Positions 23,061 through 31,565 of a stretch of 37,571 nt of DNA are shown here, piece by piece. Made by a program: the position numbers and the translations under genes. Source of the stretch: an uncultured Collinsella sp. (GTDB taxonomy: Bacteria > Actinomycetota > Coriobacteriia > Coriobacteriales > Coriobacteriaceae); NCBI GenBank assembly GCA_900553475.1, contig USEF01000001.1, forward strand, positions 1 through 37,571. Direction: 5' to 3'. A model generated the notes under the pieces. That model did not search any database. It was not told the DNA's origin and saw only the letters and a program-made list of their open reading frames with translations. How positions within the stretch are numbered: position 1 is the first letter of the stretch; every line of letters begins with the position of its first letter.

Positions 23061-23855
23061 ATGCTCGTTTATGTTCGCGGCGCCGGCGATATCGCCACGG
23101 GCGTCGCCGCTCGCTTGGTGCGCGCCGGCGTGTCGGTCGTCATGGCCGATATCGCGGTCCCCACGTGCATCCGTCGCACAATCAGTTTTTGCGAGGCCAT
23201 TCGCTTGGTCGAGGTCCAGGTCGAGGGCATTCGCGCCCGCTTGGCGCAGACGTCGGCCGAGGCGCTTGAGATTACCGAGGCGGGGGATGTCGCCGTGGTG
23301 GTGGACCCCCAGGCACAGATGCTCGACGAACTGAAGCCCGCGGCTGTGGTCGACGCGATTCTGGCCAAGCGCAATCTGGGTACCACGCGCGACATGGCTC
23401 CTGCCGTCATTGCAGTAGGGCCGGGCTTTACCGCGCCGGTTGATTGCGACGCCGTGGTCGAGACCATGCGCGGGCATTTCCTGGGCCGTGTCATTACCCA
23501 AGGTTCACCCCAGCCCAACACGGGCGTGCCGGGCATTATCGCTGGCTATGGCAAAGAGCGTGTTATCCACAGCCCCGCCGCCGGCGTGTTTCGGTCCGAC
23601 CGCGCAATCGGCGACATCGTGCGCGCCGGAGACGTGATTGGCTACGCGGGCGATACGCCCATGCGCACGCAGATCGATGGCTGTCTGCGCGGGCTTTTGG
23701 CGAACGGCGTGCAGGTGACCGAGGGCTTTAAATGCGCCGATGTCGATCCGCGCGGCGATGCCAGCTATATCAACTACATTTCGGACAAGGCGACGTCGGT
23801 CGGCGGCGGCGTGCTCGAGGCACTCGCTATGCTCACCGATATCTTTAGAGGATAG
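23061..23855 (+). CDS. yqeB: YqeB, selenium-dependent molybdenum hydroxylase system protein
   Basis: A 264-residue protein of the EF2563/YqeB family. The N-terminal VRGAGDIATGVAARLVRAG is a Rossmann-like nucleotide-binding segment. GGGAGG supplies the ribosome site. The family marks genomes that use selenium as a cofactor of molybdenum hydroxylases and is needed to mature such enzymes, although its reaction is not established. It lies 9 bp before xdhC and opposite yqeC. Confidence 0.92.
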   Translation: MLVYVRGAGDIATGVAARLVRAGVSVVMADIAVPTCIRRTISFCEAIRLVEVQVEGIRARLAQTSAEALEITEAGDVAVVVDPQAQMLDELKPAAVVDAILAKRNLGTTRDMAPAVIAVGPGFTAPVDCDAVVETMRGHFLGRVITQGSPQPNTGVPGIIAGYGKERVIHSPAAGVFRSDRAIGDIVRAGDVIGYAGDTPMRTQIDGCLRGLLANGVQVTEGFKCADVDPRGDASYINYISDKATSVGGGVLEALAMLTDIFRG

Positions 23856-23864
23856 AAGGCGGCA

Positions 23865-24908
23865 ATGGAAAAGCTCGATGTTGTGAATGCGGCGCTTGCC
23901 GCCCTGCGTGCTGGCGAGACGTGCGAGCTCGTGGTCGTGGCCGGCACGGCGGGGTCGTCGCCGCGCGGCGTGGGCGCCTGGATGGTCGTCTTTGCCGACG
24001 GTAGCCAGGCGGGCACCATCGGCGGCGGCAAGATCGAGCTCTTTGCGCTGGACGAGGCGCGAGAGCTGCTGGCCGCGGGGCAATCGCGTCTAGTCCGCTA
24101 CACCATGGGCGGCGAGAACTCCGATACCGGCATGATCTGCGGCGGAGCCATCTGCCTGTGCTATCTGCATCTGGATGCGACCCAGGCACCGTTGTTCCAG
24201 GAAATTGCCGACATCTTGGTCTATCGACGCATCGGCGACTTCGTCATCGACTTTGAGCCGTTTATCGCGAGCGCGCTCGAGGGCGATGTGGCCGAGTACC
24301 ATGGCGAGGAATCGCGCCGCACCATTGCGGGCTGCCCCGGGCTTTCGCTGGTGGAGGAGGGGAGTAGGGTCACCTACACCAACGCGGCCTCCGAGATTCC
24401 CGCGGCGCACGTCGAGACGCTCTGCCCCGAGGGCCTGACCTACATCTTTGGCTGCGGACACGTGGGCGCCGCGACGGCGCGCGTGCTCACGGCGGCGGGC
24501 TTTGCCGTCGTGGCCTGCGATGACCGCCCCGGCACGTTGACGCCCGAATGGGTGCCCGGTGTCTACGATCGTCGCCTGGTCGATTACAAGAACCTGAGCG
24601 AGCAGTGCCCCATCGGTCCGCGCGACTTGGTGGTCGTCGCCACGGCGGGTCACAAATCTGATCTCGACGTGGTGATTCAGGCTATGCGTGCCAAACCCGT
24701 CTATCTGGGTTGCTTGGGCTCGCGCCGCAAGACGGCCTTTGTGCGCGCCCGTCTGGAGCAGGAAGGCTTTACGCAGGACCAGATCGACGAGCTGCACCTT
24801 CCGATCGGCGTTGCCATCGAGGCCGAGGACCCCGAGGAGATCGCCATCTCCATCGCCGCCGAGATGATCCACCTGCGCCGCACCAAACTCGTCCCCCGCA
24901 AGCGCTAA
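23865..24908 (+). CDS. xdhC: XdhC-family molybdenum hydroxylase maturation protein
   Basis: A 347-residue XdhC/CoxI-type chaperone. The N-terminal XdhC-CoxI domain shows VVVAGTAGSSPRGVGAWM, GTIGGGKIE and MICGGAICL, and the C-terminal Rossmann domain starts at FGCGHVGAA (195-203) with LGCLGSRRKTAFVRARL further on. Such proteins bind the cofactor and insert the terminal sulfur or selenium ligand. It ends the purine island, 17 bp before the second palindrome copy. Confidence 0.92.
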   Translation: MEKLDVVNAALAALRAGETCELVVVAGTAGSSPRGVGAWMVVFADGSQAGTIGGGKIELFALDEARELLAAGQSRLVRYTMGGENSDTGMICGGAICLCYLHLDATQAPLFQEIADILVYRRIGDFVIDFEPFIASALEGDVAEYHGEESRRTIAGCPGLSLVEEGSRVTYTNAASEIPAAHVETLCPEGLTYIFGCGHVGAATARVLTAAGFAVVACDDRPGTLTPEWVPGVYDRRLVDYKNLSEQCPIGPRDLVVVATAGHKSDLDVVIQAMRAKPVYLGCLGSRRKTAFVRARLEQEGFTQDQIDELHLPIGVAIEAEDPEEIAISIAAEMIHLRRTKLVPRKR

Positions 24909-24925
24909 TCGCATCCCCACCAATA

Positions 24926-24999
24926 AGTTGCGGTGAAATACGGATTGTTTAAGCCTGTTAGGCCGCCAAACAGTCCCTATTTCACCGTAACTACTTTTT
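24926..24999 (+). terminator. Second copy of palindrome, acting as terminator
   Basis: The arms 24926-24950 and 24968-24992 match the 26-bp arms of the copy at 22141. Two G-T wobbles and one mismatch interrupt an otherwise continuous 25-bp pairing. TTTTT follows at 24995-24999, so it can terminate the yqeB-xdhC transcript. The remainder of the 311-bp gap to rplE holds a TATAGT (25077-25082) that may be the -10 of the ribosomal operon, and no gene. Confidence 0.75.
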
Positions 25000-25219
25000 G
25001 GGATCCATTTGTGCGGGGGAGTTGTGGAGTTGTGCAGGCAGACGAGGTTTTTCTGGAAATACGCTCCCGATGCGCGTATAGTACCGATTGTTTTGTCGGC
25101 TCCTGCTGCGTCGAGTCCAAACCGCAAAATGCCATGAGCGGCGCGGATGCAGCCAGGAGGCACGAGGACAACCCATCGTGGCCACGCCCCGTGCTTAAAA
25201 CCCCAAGAAGGAGTGAACA

Positions 25220-25777
25220 ATGGCAGAAGAGAAGTATGTGCCGCGTCTGAAGACCAAGTACAACAACGAGGTCAAGCAGCAGCTTCAGGACAAGTTCCAG
25301 TACGAGAACGTCATGATGATCCCCAAGTTTGAGAAGATCGTCGTGAACATGGGTGTCGGCGAGGCCGCTACCGATTCCAAGGCCATCGACGGTGCCGTGC
25401 GCGACCTGCGCGCCATCACCGGCCCCCAGCCGATGATCACCCGTGCCCGCAAGTCCATCGCTACCTTCCGCCTGCGCGCTGGTATGCCGATCGGCTGCAA
25501 GGTTACCCTGCGTGGCGACCGTATGTGGGAGTTCTTCGATCGTCTGACCTCCGTCGCGATCCCCCGTATCCGCGACTTCCGCGGCATCTCCGCCAAGAGC
25601 TTCGACGGCCGTGGTAACTTCTCCATGGGCGTCACCGAGCAGCTCATCTTCCCCGAGATCGACTTCGATTCCGTCGATCACCAGCGCGGTATGGACATCA
25701 CTTTCGTGACCACCGCCAATACCGATGAGGAGGCCAAGGCCCTTCTGGACGCCTTCGGTTTCCCGTTCAAGAAATAG
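25220..25777 (+). CDS. rplE: Ribosomal protein L5
   Basis: A 185-residue L5 (uL5) with the family core KIVVNMGVGEA and GCKVTLRGDRMWEF. It binds 5S rRNA in the large subunit. AGAAGGAG precedes the ATG. It is the first ribosomal gene here; rplX and rplN, its usual upstream partners, are absent. Confidence 0.97.
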   Translation: MAEEKYVPRLKTKYNNEVKQQLQDKFQYENVMMIPKFEKIVVNMGVGEAATDSKAIDGAVRDLRAITGPQPMITRARKSIATFRLRAGMPIGCKVTLRGDRMWEFFDRLTSVAIPRIRDFRGISAKSFDGRGNFSMGVTEQLIFPEIDFDSVDHQRGMDITFVTTANTDEEAKALLDAFGFPFKK

Positions 25778-25831
25778 GTTCACCTGCCCTATAAGCGCCG
25801 TTCCTACAAGGGGGCGGCGCTTGGGGCGAAC
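25778..25831 (+). promoter_or_regulatory. Hairpin between rplE and rpsN
   Basis: AAGCGCCG (25793-25800) pairs with CGGCGCTT (25815-25822), extended by GTTC (25778-25781)/GAAC (25828-25831) and a GCCC/GGGC pair. The stem starts right after the rplE stop. Confidence 0.5.
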
Positions 25832-25856
25832 AATACTCTATGTGAGGAGGATATAA

Positions 25857-26042
25857 GTGGCTAAGACATCGATGATCGTCAAGTGCAATCGCAAGCAGAA
25901 GTTCTCTACTCGTGAGTACACGCGCTGCCAGCGCTGCGGCCGTCCGCACTCTGTGTACCGCAAGTTCGGCCTGTGCCGTGTCTGCTTCCGCGAGCTTGCA
26001 CTCAAGGGCGAGCTTCCCGGCGTTAAGAAGGCCAGCTGGTAA
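25857..26042 (+). CDS. rpsN: Ribosomal protein S14, zinc-binding type Z
   Basis: 61 residues with the zinc ribbon CQRCGRPHSVYRKFGLCRVC. It starts with GTG, preceded by GAGGAGG. The short zinc form is usual in actinobacteria and firmicutes. It binds 16S rRNA in the small-subunit head. Confidence 0.96.
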   Translation: MAKTSMIVKCNRKQKFSTREYTRCQRCGRPHSVYRKFGLCRVCFRELALKGELPGVKKASW

Positions 26043-26161
26043 GTCACTACCAGCGTTTCAAGCATCAGTTTGGAACAGGGAAAACGCGCTAAAAAGGCTT
26101 TGCCGTTAAGGGCGGCGAAGAACCAAGAGCACGTGTTCATCAAGAACGAAGGAGAATCTGT

Positions 26162-26560
26162 ATGAACCTTACAGACCCGATCGCAGATATGCTTACGCGC
26201 ATCCGTAACGCTAACTCTGTGAACAAGGCCACGGTCTCCATGCCGAGCAGCAAGAAGCTCGTCGAGATCGCTCGTGTTCTGCACGAGGAGGGCTACATCG
26301 AGGGCTACGATGTCGAGGACACCGTTCCCCAGAAGACTCTGCACATCACGCTTAAGTATGGTCCCAAGAAGGCTAAGGTCATCAACGGCATCCGCCGCAT
26401 TTCCAAGCCGGGCCTGCGTAAGTACACCGGCGTTGCCGACATGCCCCGCGTCCGCGGTGGCCTTGGTACCGCCATTATTTCCACCAGCCATGGCGTCATG
26501 ACCGACCGCGATGCTCGCAAGCACAACGTCGGCGGCGAGATCATCGCTTACGTCTGGTAA
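26162..26560 (+). CDS. rpsH: Ribosomal protein S8
   Basis: 132 residues, beginning MNLTDPIADMLTRIRNAN, with the C-terminal STSHGVMTDRDARKHNVGG typical of S8. It binds the central domain of 16S rRNA. GAAGGAG lies upstream. The 119-bp gap before it is unusually long for this operon and holds no gene. Confidence 0.97.
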   Translation: MNLTDPIADMLTRIRNANSVNKATVSMPSSKKLVEIARVLHEEGYIEGYDVEDTVPQKTLHITLKYGPKKAKVINGIRRISKPGLRKYTGVADMPRVRGGLGTAIISTSHGVMTDRDARKHNVGGEIIAYVW

Positions 26561-26593
26561 TTCGCTCGGTAGGTAGAAGGAAAGGAGATCACC

Positions 26594-27130
26594 GTGTCTC
26601 GTATCGGTAATAAGCCTGTCCAGATTCCCGCCGGAGTCGAAGTGGCAGTCAACGGCAACAACGTTGTCGTCAAGGGCCCCAAGGGCCAGCTCGAGCTCGA
26701 TGTCTTTGAGAAGCTCGCTATCAACGTCGAGGACAACGTCCTCACCGTTTCCCGTCCCGACGACGAGCGTGAGACCCGTGCCCGCCACGGCCTCACCCGC
26801 GCCCTCATCCACAACATGGTTGTTGGCGTTTCCGAGGGCTTCGAGAAGAAGCTTGAGCTCGCCGGCGTCGGTTACCGCGTGCAGCAGAAGGGCAAGAACC
26901 TCGAGTTCTCCCTGGGCTTCTCGCACCCCGTGATCGTCGAGGCTCCTGAGGGCATCACCTTCGAGGTTCCCGACAACACCCACGTGAACGTCAAGGGTAT
27001 CAACAAGCAGCAGGTCGGTCAGATCGCCGCTGAGATCCGCGGCCATCGTCCTCCCGAGCCTTACAAGGGCAAGGGTATCCACTACGTTGGCGAGCACATC
27101 CGCCGCAAGCTGGGTAAGGCCGCCAAGTAG
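26594..27130 (+). CDS. rplF: Ribosomal protein L6
   Basis: 178 residues, beginning VSRIGNKPVQIPAGVEV, with the conserved end EPYKGKGIHYVGEHIRRKLG. The GTG start follows AAAGGAGATC. It is part of the large subunit near the factor-binding site. Confidence 0.97.
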   Translation: MSRIGNKPVQIPAGVEVAVNGNNVVVKGPKGQLELDVFEKLAINVEDNVLTVSRPDDERETRARHGLTRALIHNMVVGVSEGFEKKLELAGVGYRVQQKGKNLEFSLGFSHPVIVEAPEGITFEVPDNTHVNVKGINKQQVGQIAAEIRGHRPPEPYKGKGIHYVGEHIRRKLGKAAK

Positions 27131-27155
27131 TCGTAACCGACTCACTCGCATAAGA

Positions 27156-27177
27156 CCAGCACCCCGTCAGGTGCTGG
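27156..27177 (+). promoter_or_regulatory. Perfect 8-bp hairpin between rplF and rplR
   Basis: CCAGCACC (27156-27163) pairs with GGTGCTGG (27170-27177) around a 6-nt loop. It is a possible processing or attenuation element; TTTTT follows only after 12 nt. Confidence 0.5.
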
Positions 27178-27205
27178 CAAGATCAACCTTTTTAGGAGTT
27201 TACGT

Positions 27206-27574
27206 ATGAACAAGCATAAGGCGAAGCTGGAAGGCCTCAAGCGTCGTCAGCGTCGTGTTCGCGGCAAGGTCTCGGGTACCTCCGAGCGTCCGCGTCTTCG
27301 CGTGACCCGTACTAACGCCAACATCTATGCCCAGATCATCGACGACAGCAAGGGCTCCAGCCTGACGCTCGTCTCTGCCTCGACCCTCGAGGCCGAGTTC
27401 AAGGGCACCCACACCTCGAACAAGGAGGCTGCGGAGAAGGTCGGTCAGCTCGTTGGCAAGCGCGCCATCGAGGCCGGCATCACCAAGGTCGCCTTCGATC
27501 GCGGTGGCCGTATCTACCATGGCCGCGTCAAGGCCCTCGCCGACGGTGCTCGTGCCGCCGGTCTCGAGTTCTAG
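27206..27574 (+). CDS. rplR: Ribosomal protein L18
   Basis: 122 residues, with the 5S-binding core GTSERPRLRVTRTNANIYAQ and the typical AFDRGGRIYHGRVKALADGA end. A TTTTTAGGAG ribosome site precedes it. It works with L5 on 5S rRNA. Confidence 0.97.
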   Translation: MNKHKAKLEGLKRRQRRVRGKVSGTSERPRLRVTRTNANIYAQIIDDSKGSSLTLVSASTLEAEFKGTHTSNKEAAEKVGQLVGKRAIEAGITKVAFDRGGRIYHGRVKALADGARAAGLEF

Positions 27575-27588
27575 GAGGTATGTAGCAC

Positions 27589-28113
27589 ATGGCTCGTAAT
27601 CAGAAGCAGCAGCGCGAGGCCTCCGAGTTCGAGGAGCGCGTCGTTTACATCAACCGCGTGTCGAAGACCGTCAAGGGTGGTCGTCGCATGAGCCTCGTCG
27701 CTCTCGTCGTCGTTGGCGACGGCAAGGGCAACGTCGGCGTTGGCATGGGCAAGTCCGCTGAGGTGCCCATGGCCATCTCCAAGGCATCTCTCGATGCCAA
27801 GAAGAACATGTTCCACGTGCCGGTGACCGAGCAGGGTACCATCCCGCACGAGGTTCTCGGCCACTTTGGTGCCGGCCGCATCATCATCAAGCCCGCTGTC
27901 GAGGGTACCGGCGTTATCGCCGGCGGCGCTGTGCGTCCCCTCTTTGAGCTTGCTGGCATCAAGAACGTCCTGTCCAAGTCCCTCGGTACCGACAACGGCC
28001 TCAACATCATCAAGGCTGCCGTCGAGGGCCTCAAGGAGCTCTCCAGCCCTGAGGACGTCGCGGCTCGCCGTGGCCTGACGGTCTCCGAGATGTTCGTCGG
28101 TAAGGAGAACTAA
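27589..28113 (+). CDS. rpsE: Ribosomal protein S5
   Basis: 174 residues, with the double-stranded-RNA-binding start FEERVVYINRVSKTVKGGRR and the conserved GTGVIAGGAVRPLFELAGI. It is part of the decoding-site region of the small subunit. It lies 14 bp after rplR. Confidence 0.97.
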   Translation: MARNQKQQREASEFEERVVYINRVSKTVKGGRRMSLVALVVVGDGKGNVGVGMGKSAEVPMAISKASLDAKKNMFHVPVTEQGTIPHEVLGHFGAGRIIIKPAVEGTGVIAGGAVRPLFELAGIKNVLSKSLGTDNGLNIIKAAVEGLKELSSPEDVAARRGLTVSEMFVGKEN

Positions 28114-28115
28114 GC

Positions 28116-28298
28116 ATGGCTGACACCATCAAGATCAAGCAGGTCCGCAGCACCAACGGTTGCAAGCAGGACCAGGTCCGTACTGTCCGTGCCCTCGGTC
28201 TCCACAGGATCCGCGAGGTTCGCGAGATTGCTGACAACGAGTCCGTCCGCGGCATGATCTTCAAGGTCAAGCACCTTGTCGAGATTGTAGAGGAGTAG
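28116..28298 (+). CDS. rpmD: Ribosomal protein L30
   Basis: 60 residues, beginning MADTIKIKQVRSTNG, with the single ferredoxin-like fold typical of bacterial L30. It starts 2 bp after the rpsE stop, so translation is probably coupled. Confidence 0.96.
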   Translation: MADTIKIKQVRSTNGCKQDQVRTVRALGLHRIREVREIADNESVRGMIFKVKHLVEIVEE

Positions 28299-28301
28299 CA
28301 A

Positions 28302-28751
28302 ATGCAGCTTCACGATCTTACTCCCGCGCCCGGTTCCACCAAGAACCGCAAGCGCGTCGGCCGTGGCAATTCTTCGGGTCACGGCACCACTTCTGGCCGC
28401 GGCCAGAAGGGCCAGGGTTCCCGCTCTGGCGGCACCAAGGGTGCCGGCTTCGAGGGTGGCCAGACTCCGCTGGCTATGCGCCTGCCCAAGCTTCCGGGCT
28501 TCCGCAACCCCCGTCGTATCGAGTACACCGCTGTTAACGTTGAGCGTCTCGAGCGCAAGTTCGAGGACGGCGCTGTGATCGACGGTGCCGCTCTTAAGGC
28601 CGCTCGCATCACCAAGAGCGAGTTCGAGCCCGTCAAGGTGCTCGGCAATGGTGAGCTCACCAAGAAGTTCACGGTCAAGGTCGACAAGGTCAGCGCTTCT
28701 GCGCAGGCCAAGATCGAGGCCGCCGGCGGAAAGGTCGAGCTGCCGTGCTAA
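28302..28751 (+). CDS. rplO: Ribosomal protein L15
   Basis: 149 residues, with the glycine/arginine-rich N-terminus (KRVGRGNSSGHGTTSGRGQK) and EGGQTPLAMRLPKLPGF typical of L15. It starts 3 bp after rpmD and overlaps secY by 7 bp. Confidence 0.97.
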   Translation: MQLHDLTPAPGSTKNRKRVGRGNSSGHGTTSGRGQKGQGSRSGGTKGAGFEGGQTPLAMRLPKLPGFRNPRRIEYTAVNVERLERKFEDGAVIDGAALKAARITKSEFEPVKVLGNGELTKKFTVKVDKVSASAQAKIEAAGGKVELPC

Positions 28752-30031
28752 ATGGTCTTAAGAATGCTTTCCGCATCAAAGAATTGCGCGAAAAGATTCT
28801 TTTTACCATAGCTATGCTCGTCGTGTACCGCATTGGTGCGCACGTTCCTGTGCCCGGCATTCCCTTCCAGGGGATGCTGGGCCTTTTCTCGACCGATAAC
28901 AATTCGGTCGCCGCAGGTGCTATGGCCCTCCTGAATCTTTTCTCTGGCGGCGCGTTGAGCTATGTGTCGGTGTTTTCGCTGGGCATCATGCCTTACATCA
29001 CCAGCTCGATCATCCTCCAGATGCTCCAGGCCGTTGTGCCTTCCCTGCATGAGCTTGCCCGCGAGGGCGAGGTCGGTCAGACCAAGATTACGCAGTATTC
29101 GCGTTACCTCACCCTGGCTCTGGCAATCCTCAACTCCGTGGGTTACCTCTTCCTCTTTAAGAGCTTCGGCATCAGCTTTAATGGTGCCGGCGCTCCCGAG
29201 ATCATCTTCGACCTCATGATCGTCGGCACGCTCACCGCGGGCGCCATGCTGATCATGTGGATTGGTGAGCTCATCACCCAGCGCGGTATCGGCAATGGCA
29301 TGTCGCTGATCATCTTTGCGAACATCATGGCCGGTCTGCCGCAGGCTATCTTCTCCAGCACCGAGGGCAATGCCGGTGGCATCATCACCATGGTGATCAT
29401 CTGCGCCATCATCCTGCTGGTTATCCCGCTGATTGTTTTCCTTGAGCGCGGCCAGCGCCGCATCCCGGTCTCCTACGCTAAGCGCGTCGTGGGCCGTCGC
29501 ATGATGGGTGGCCAGACCACCTACCTGCCCATCAAGGTCAACACCGCGGGCGTCGTGCCGATCATCTTCGCTTCGGCGCTGCTGTACTTCCCGGCCCAGA
29601 TTGCCGTGTTCTTCCCCGGCATCGGCTGGATCCAGGCAGTTGCCTCCGCGCTTTCGACCGGTTGGCTCAACTGGGTGCTTAACGTTGTCCTCATCGTGTT
29701 CTTCGCGTACTTCTACACCTCCATGGTGTTCAACCCCGATGACACGGCCGACAACCTTAAGAAGCAGGGCGGCTTTATTCCGGGCGTCCGTCCGGGCAGG
29801 GCTACCGCGGCCTACATCAAGAACGCGCTCAACAAGATTACGCTTCCCAGCGCTGTCTTTTTGGCGCTCATCGCCATCGTGCCTTCGATCATCTTCTCTT
29901 TCACGGGTAACCATCTGATCCAGGCATTTGGCGGCACGTCCATCCTCATCATGGTCGGCGTCGTGCTCGACACGGTCGATAAGCTCGAAGGCCAGATCAA
30001 GATGTATGATTACGATGGATTCTTTAAATAG
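28745..30031 (+). CDS. secY: Preprotein translocase subunit SecY
   Basis: A 428-residue polytopic membrane channel protein beginning MLNGLKNAFRIKELREKILF, with about ten hydrophobic segments and the cytoplasmic loop VVGRRMMGGQTTYLPIKVN. The GTG start at 28745 overlaps the end of rplO, and the family N-terminus supports it. It forms the Sec channel with SecE/SecG. Confidence 0.97.
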   Translation: MLNGLKNAFRIKELREKILFTIAMLVVYRIGAHVPVPGIPFQGMLGLFSTDNNSVAAGAMALLNLFSGGALSYVSVFSLGIMPYITSSIILQMLQAVVPSLHELAREGEVGQTKITQYSRYLTLALAILNSVGYLFLFKSFGISFNGAGAPEIIFDLMIVGTLTAGAMLIMWIGELITQRGIGNGMSLIIFANIMAGLPQAIFSSTEGNAGGIITMVIICAIILLVIPLIVFLERGQRRIPVSYAKRVVGRRMMGGQTTYLPIKVNTAGVVPIIFASALLYFPAQIAVFFPGIGWIQAVASALSTGWLNWVLNVVLIVFFAYFYTSMVFNPDDTADNLKKQGGFIPGVRPGRATAAYIKNALNKITLPSAVFLALIAIVPSIIFSFTGNHLIQAFGGTSILIMVGVVLDTVDKLEGQIKMYDYDGFFK

Positions 30032-30049
30032 GCTAGAGGAGGATTGCTC

Positions 30050-30676
30050 ATGAACCTCGTATTGCTCGGAGCTCCGGGTGCCGGTAAGGGCACCGTCGCA
30101 CAGGAGCTCGTCGCCGAGTTCGGCGTCGCTCACATTTCCACGGGCGACCTGCTGCGTGCTGCCGTCAAGGGTGGCACCGAGCTTGGTATTCAGGCTAAGA
30201 AGTACATGGACGCCGGCGAGCTCGTTCCCGACCAGCTCGTGATCGACCTTGTCAAGGAGCGCCTTGCCGCCGATGACGCCCAGCAGGGCTTCATTCTCGA
30301 TGGCTTCCCGCGCAACACCGCTCAGGCTGTGACGCTCGATTCCGAGCTCTCCGCCATGGGTCGCGAGATCGACTGCGCCCTTCTGGTCGACGTGGCCCCC
30401 GAGGTCATCATCGACCGTCTGTCTTCGCGTCGCACCTGCCGCGCCTGCGGTTACACCGGCACCGCTGCCGATGCTACCTGCCCCAAGTGTGGTGGCGAGA
30501 TGTATCAGCGCGACGACGACAAGCCCGAGACCATTAAGAACCGTCTCGACGTCTACGAGAAGTCCACGAGCCCGCTCGTCGACTACTATCGTGGCCAGGG
30601 TCTGCTCAAGTCGGTCAACGGTGACCAGCCTCGCGAGACCGTGTACGGGGATGTCAAAGAGGCTCTCGGTCTATGA
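30050..30676 (+). CDS. adk: Adenylate kinase
   Basis: 208 residues with P-loop GAPGAGKGT at 7-15. The lid carries a zinc-type four-cysteine site (CRACG, then CPKCGG). GAGGAGG precedes the ATG at 30050; an in-frame TTG at 30044 would overlap that site. It interconverts AMP, ADP and ATP. Its stop overlaps map by 4 bp. Confidence 0.97.
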   Translation: MNLVLLGAPGAGKGTVAQELVAEFGVAHISTGDLLRAAVKGGTELGIQAKKYMDAGELVPDQLVIDLVKERLAADDAQQGFILDGFPRNTAQAVTLDSELSAMGREIDCALLVDVAPEVIIDRLSSRRTCRACGYTGTAADATCPKCGGEMYQRDDDKPETIKNRLDVYEKSTSPLVDYYRGQGLLKSVNGDQPRETVYGDVKEALGL

Positions 30677-31461
30677 TCAAGATTAAGTCTGCAACGCAAA
30701 TCGAGCAGATGAAGAAGGCAGGAGCGCTATCTAAGATGGCGCTCCGCCACGTTGGAGCCATGGTGCGTCCCGGCGTTTCGACTTTTGAGCTCGATCAGCT
30801 CGCGGAGCAGATTATCCGCATGCATGGCGGCACCCCGGCCTTTAAGGGTTACGGCGGGTTCCCGGGGACCATTTGCGCATCGATCAACGATGCCGTGGTA
30901 CACGGTATTCCCAACCCCGACATGATCCTGCGCGATGGCGATATCATCTCCATCGATACGGGAGCCGTTGTCGACGGTTGGGTCGGCGATAACGCTTGGA
31001 CGTTTTTCGTCGGCACGCCCACGCCCGAAGCCAAGGCTTTGTGCGAGATTACGCGCGATTGCCTTAAGGCTGCCATCGAGCAGGCTGTTCCCGGTAACCA
31101 TATCGGGGACGTCGGTTATGCCGTTCAGTCCCTCGCTGAGTCTCACGGTTACGGCGTGCTTCGCGATTATGTGGGCCATGGCATCGGCCGCGTGATGCAC
31201 GAGGACCCCAACGTTCCTAACTATGGAAAGAAGGGGAGGGGCGTTCGCCTCCAGGCCGGCATGGTCATTGCCATCGAGCCGATGGTTACGATGGGTTCCA
31301 ACCATGTGAGCACGGGCTCCGACGGTTGGATTGTTACGACCAACGACCACCTGCCCGCCGCGCACTACGAGAACACCGTCGCCATTACCAATGACGGTCC
31401 GGTGATTCTCACCACGGATGCCCAAGGTGCTTGGTGTTCGCTCCAAGGCGGAGAAATGTAA
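30673..31461 (+). CDS. map: Methionine aminopeptidase, type I
   Basis: 262 residues with the metal ligands of the pita-bread fold: DTGAVVDGWVGDNAW, GHGIGRVMHEDPNVPNY and AIEPMV. It removes N-terminal methionine. The start overlaps the adk stop (ATGA). Confidence 0.97.
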   Translation: MIKIKSATQIEQMKKAGALSKMALRHVGAMVRPGVSTFELDQLAEQIIRMHGGTPAFKGYGGFPGTICASINDAVVHGIPNPDMILRDGDIISIDTGAVVDGWVGDNAWTFFVGTPTPEAKALCEITRDCLKAAIEQAVPGNHIGDVGYAVQSLAESHGYGVLRDYVGHGIGRVMHEDPNVPNYGKKGRGVRLQAGMVIAIEPMVTMGSNHVSTGSDGWIVTTNDHLPAAHYENTVAITNDGPVILTTDAQGAWCSLQGGEM

Positions 31462-31497
31462 CAAGTTCCACTTAGTTGTGGAGCCATTACGAAGTTA

Positions 31498-31526
31498 TTA
31501 CGATGCGTGCATACGTGTTGTAGAAT
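31498..31526 (+). promoter_or_regulatory. Internal promoter upstream of infA
   Basis: TTACGA (31498-31503), a 17-nt spacer and TAGAAT (31521-31526) lie in the 104-bp gap after map. They would give a separate transcript starting near 31533 for infA and the alpha operon. Confidence 0.6.
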
Positions 31527-31565
31527 ACTCAATCGCTGTCGTTTTCTAGAGAAAGATGATTGCTT

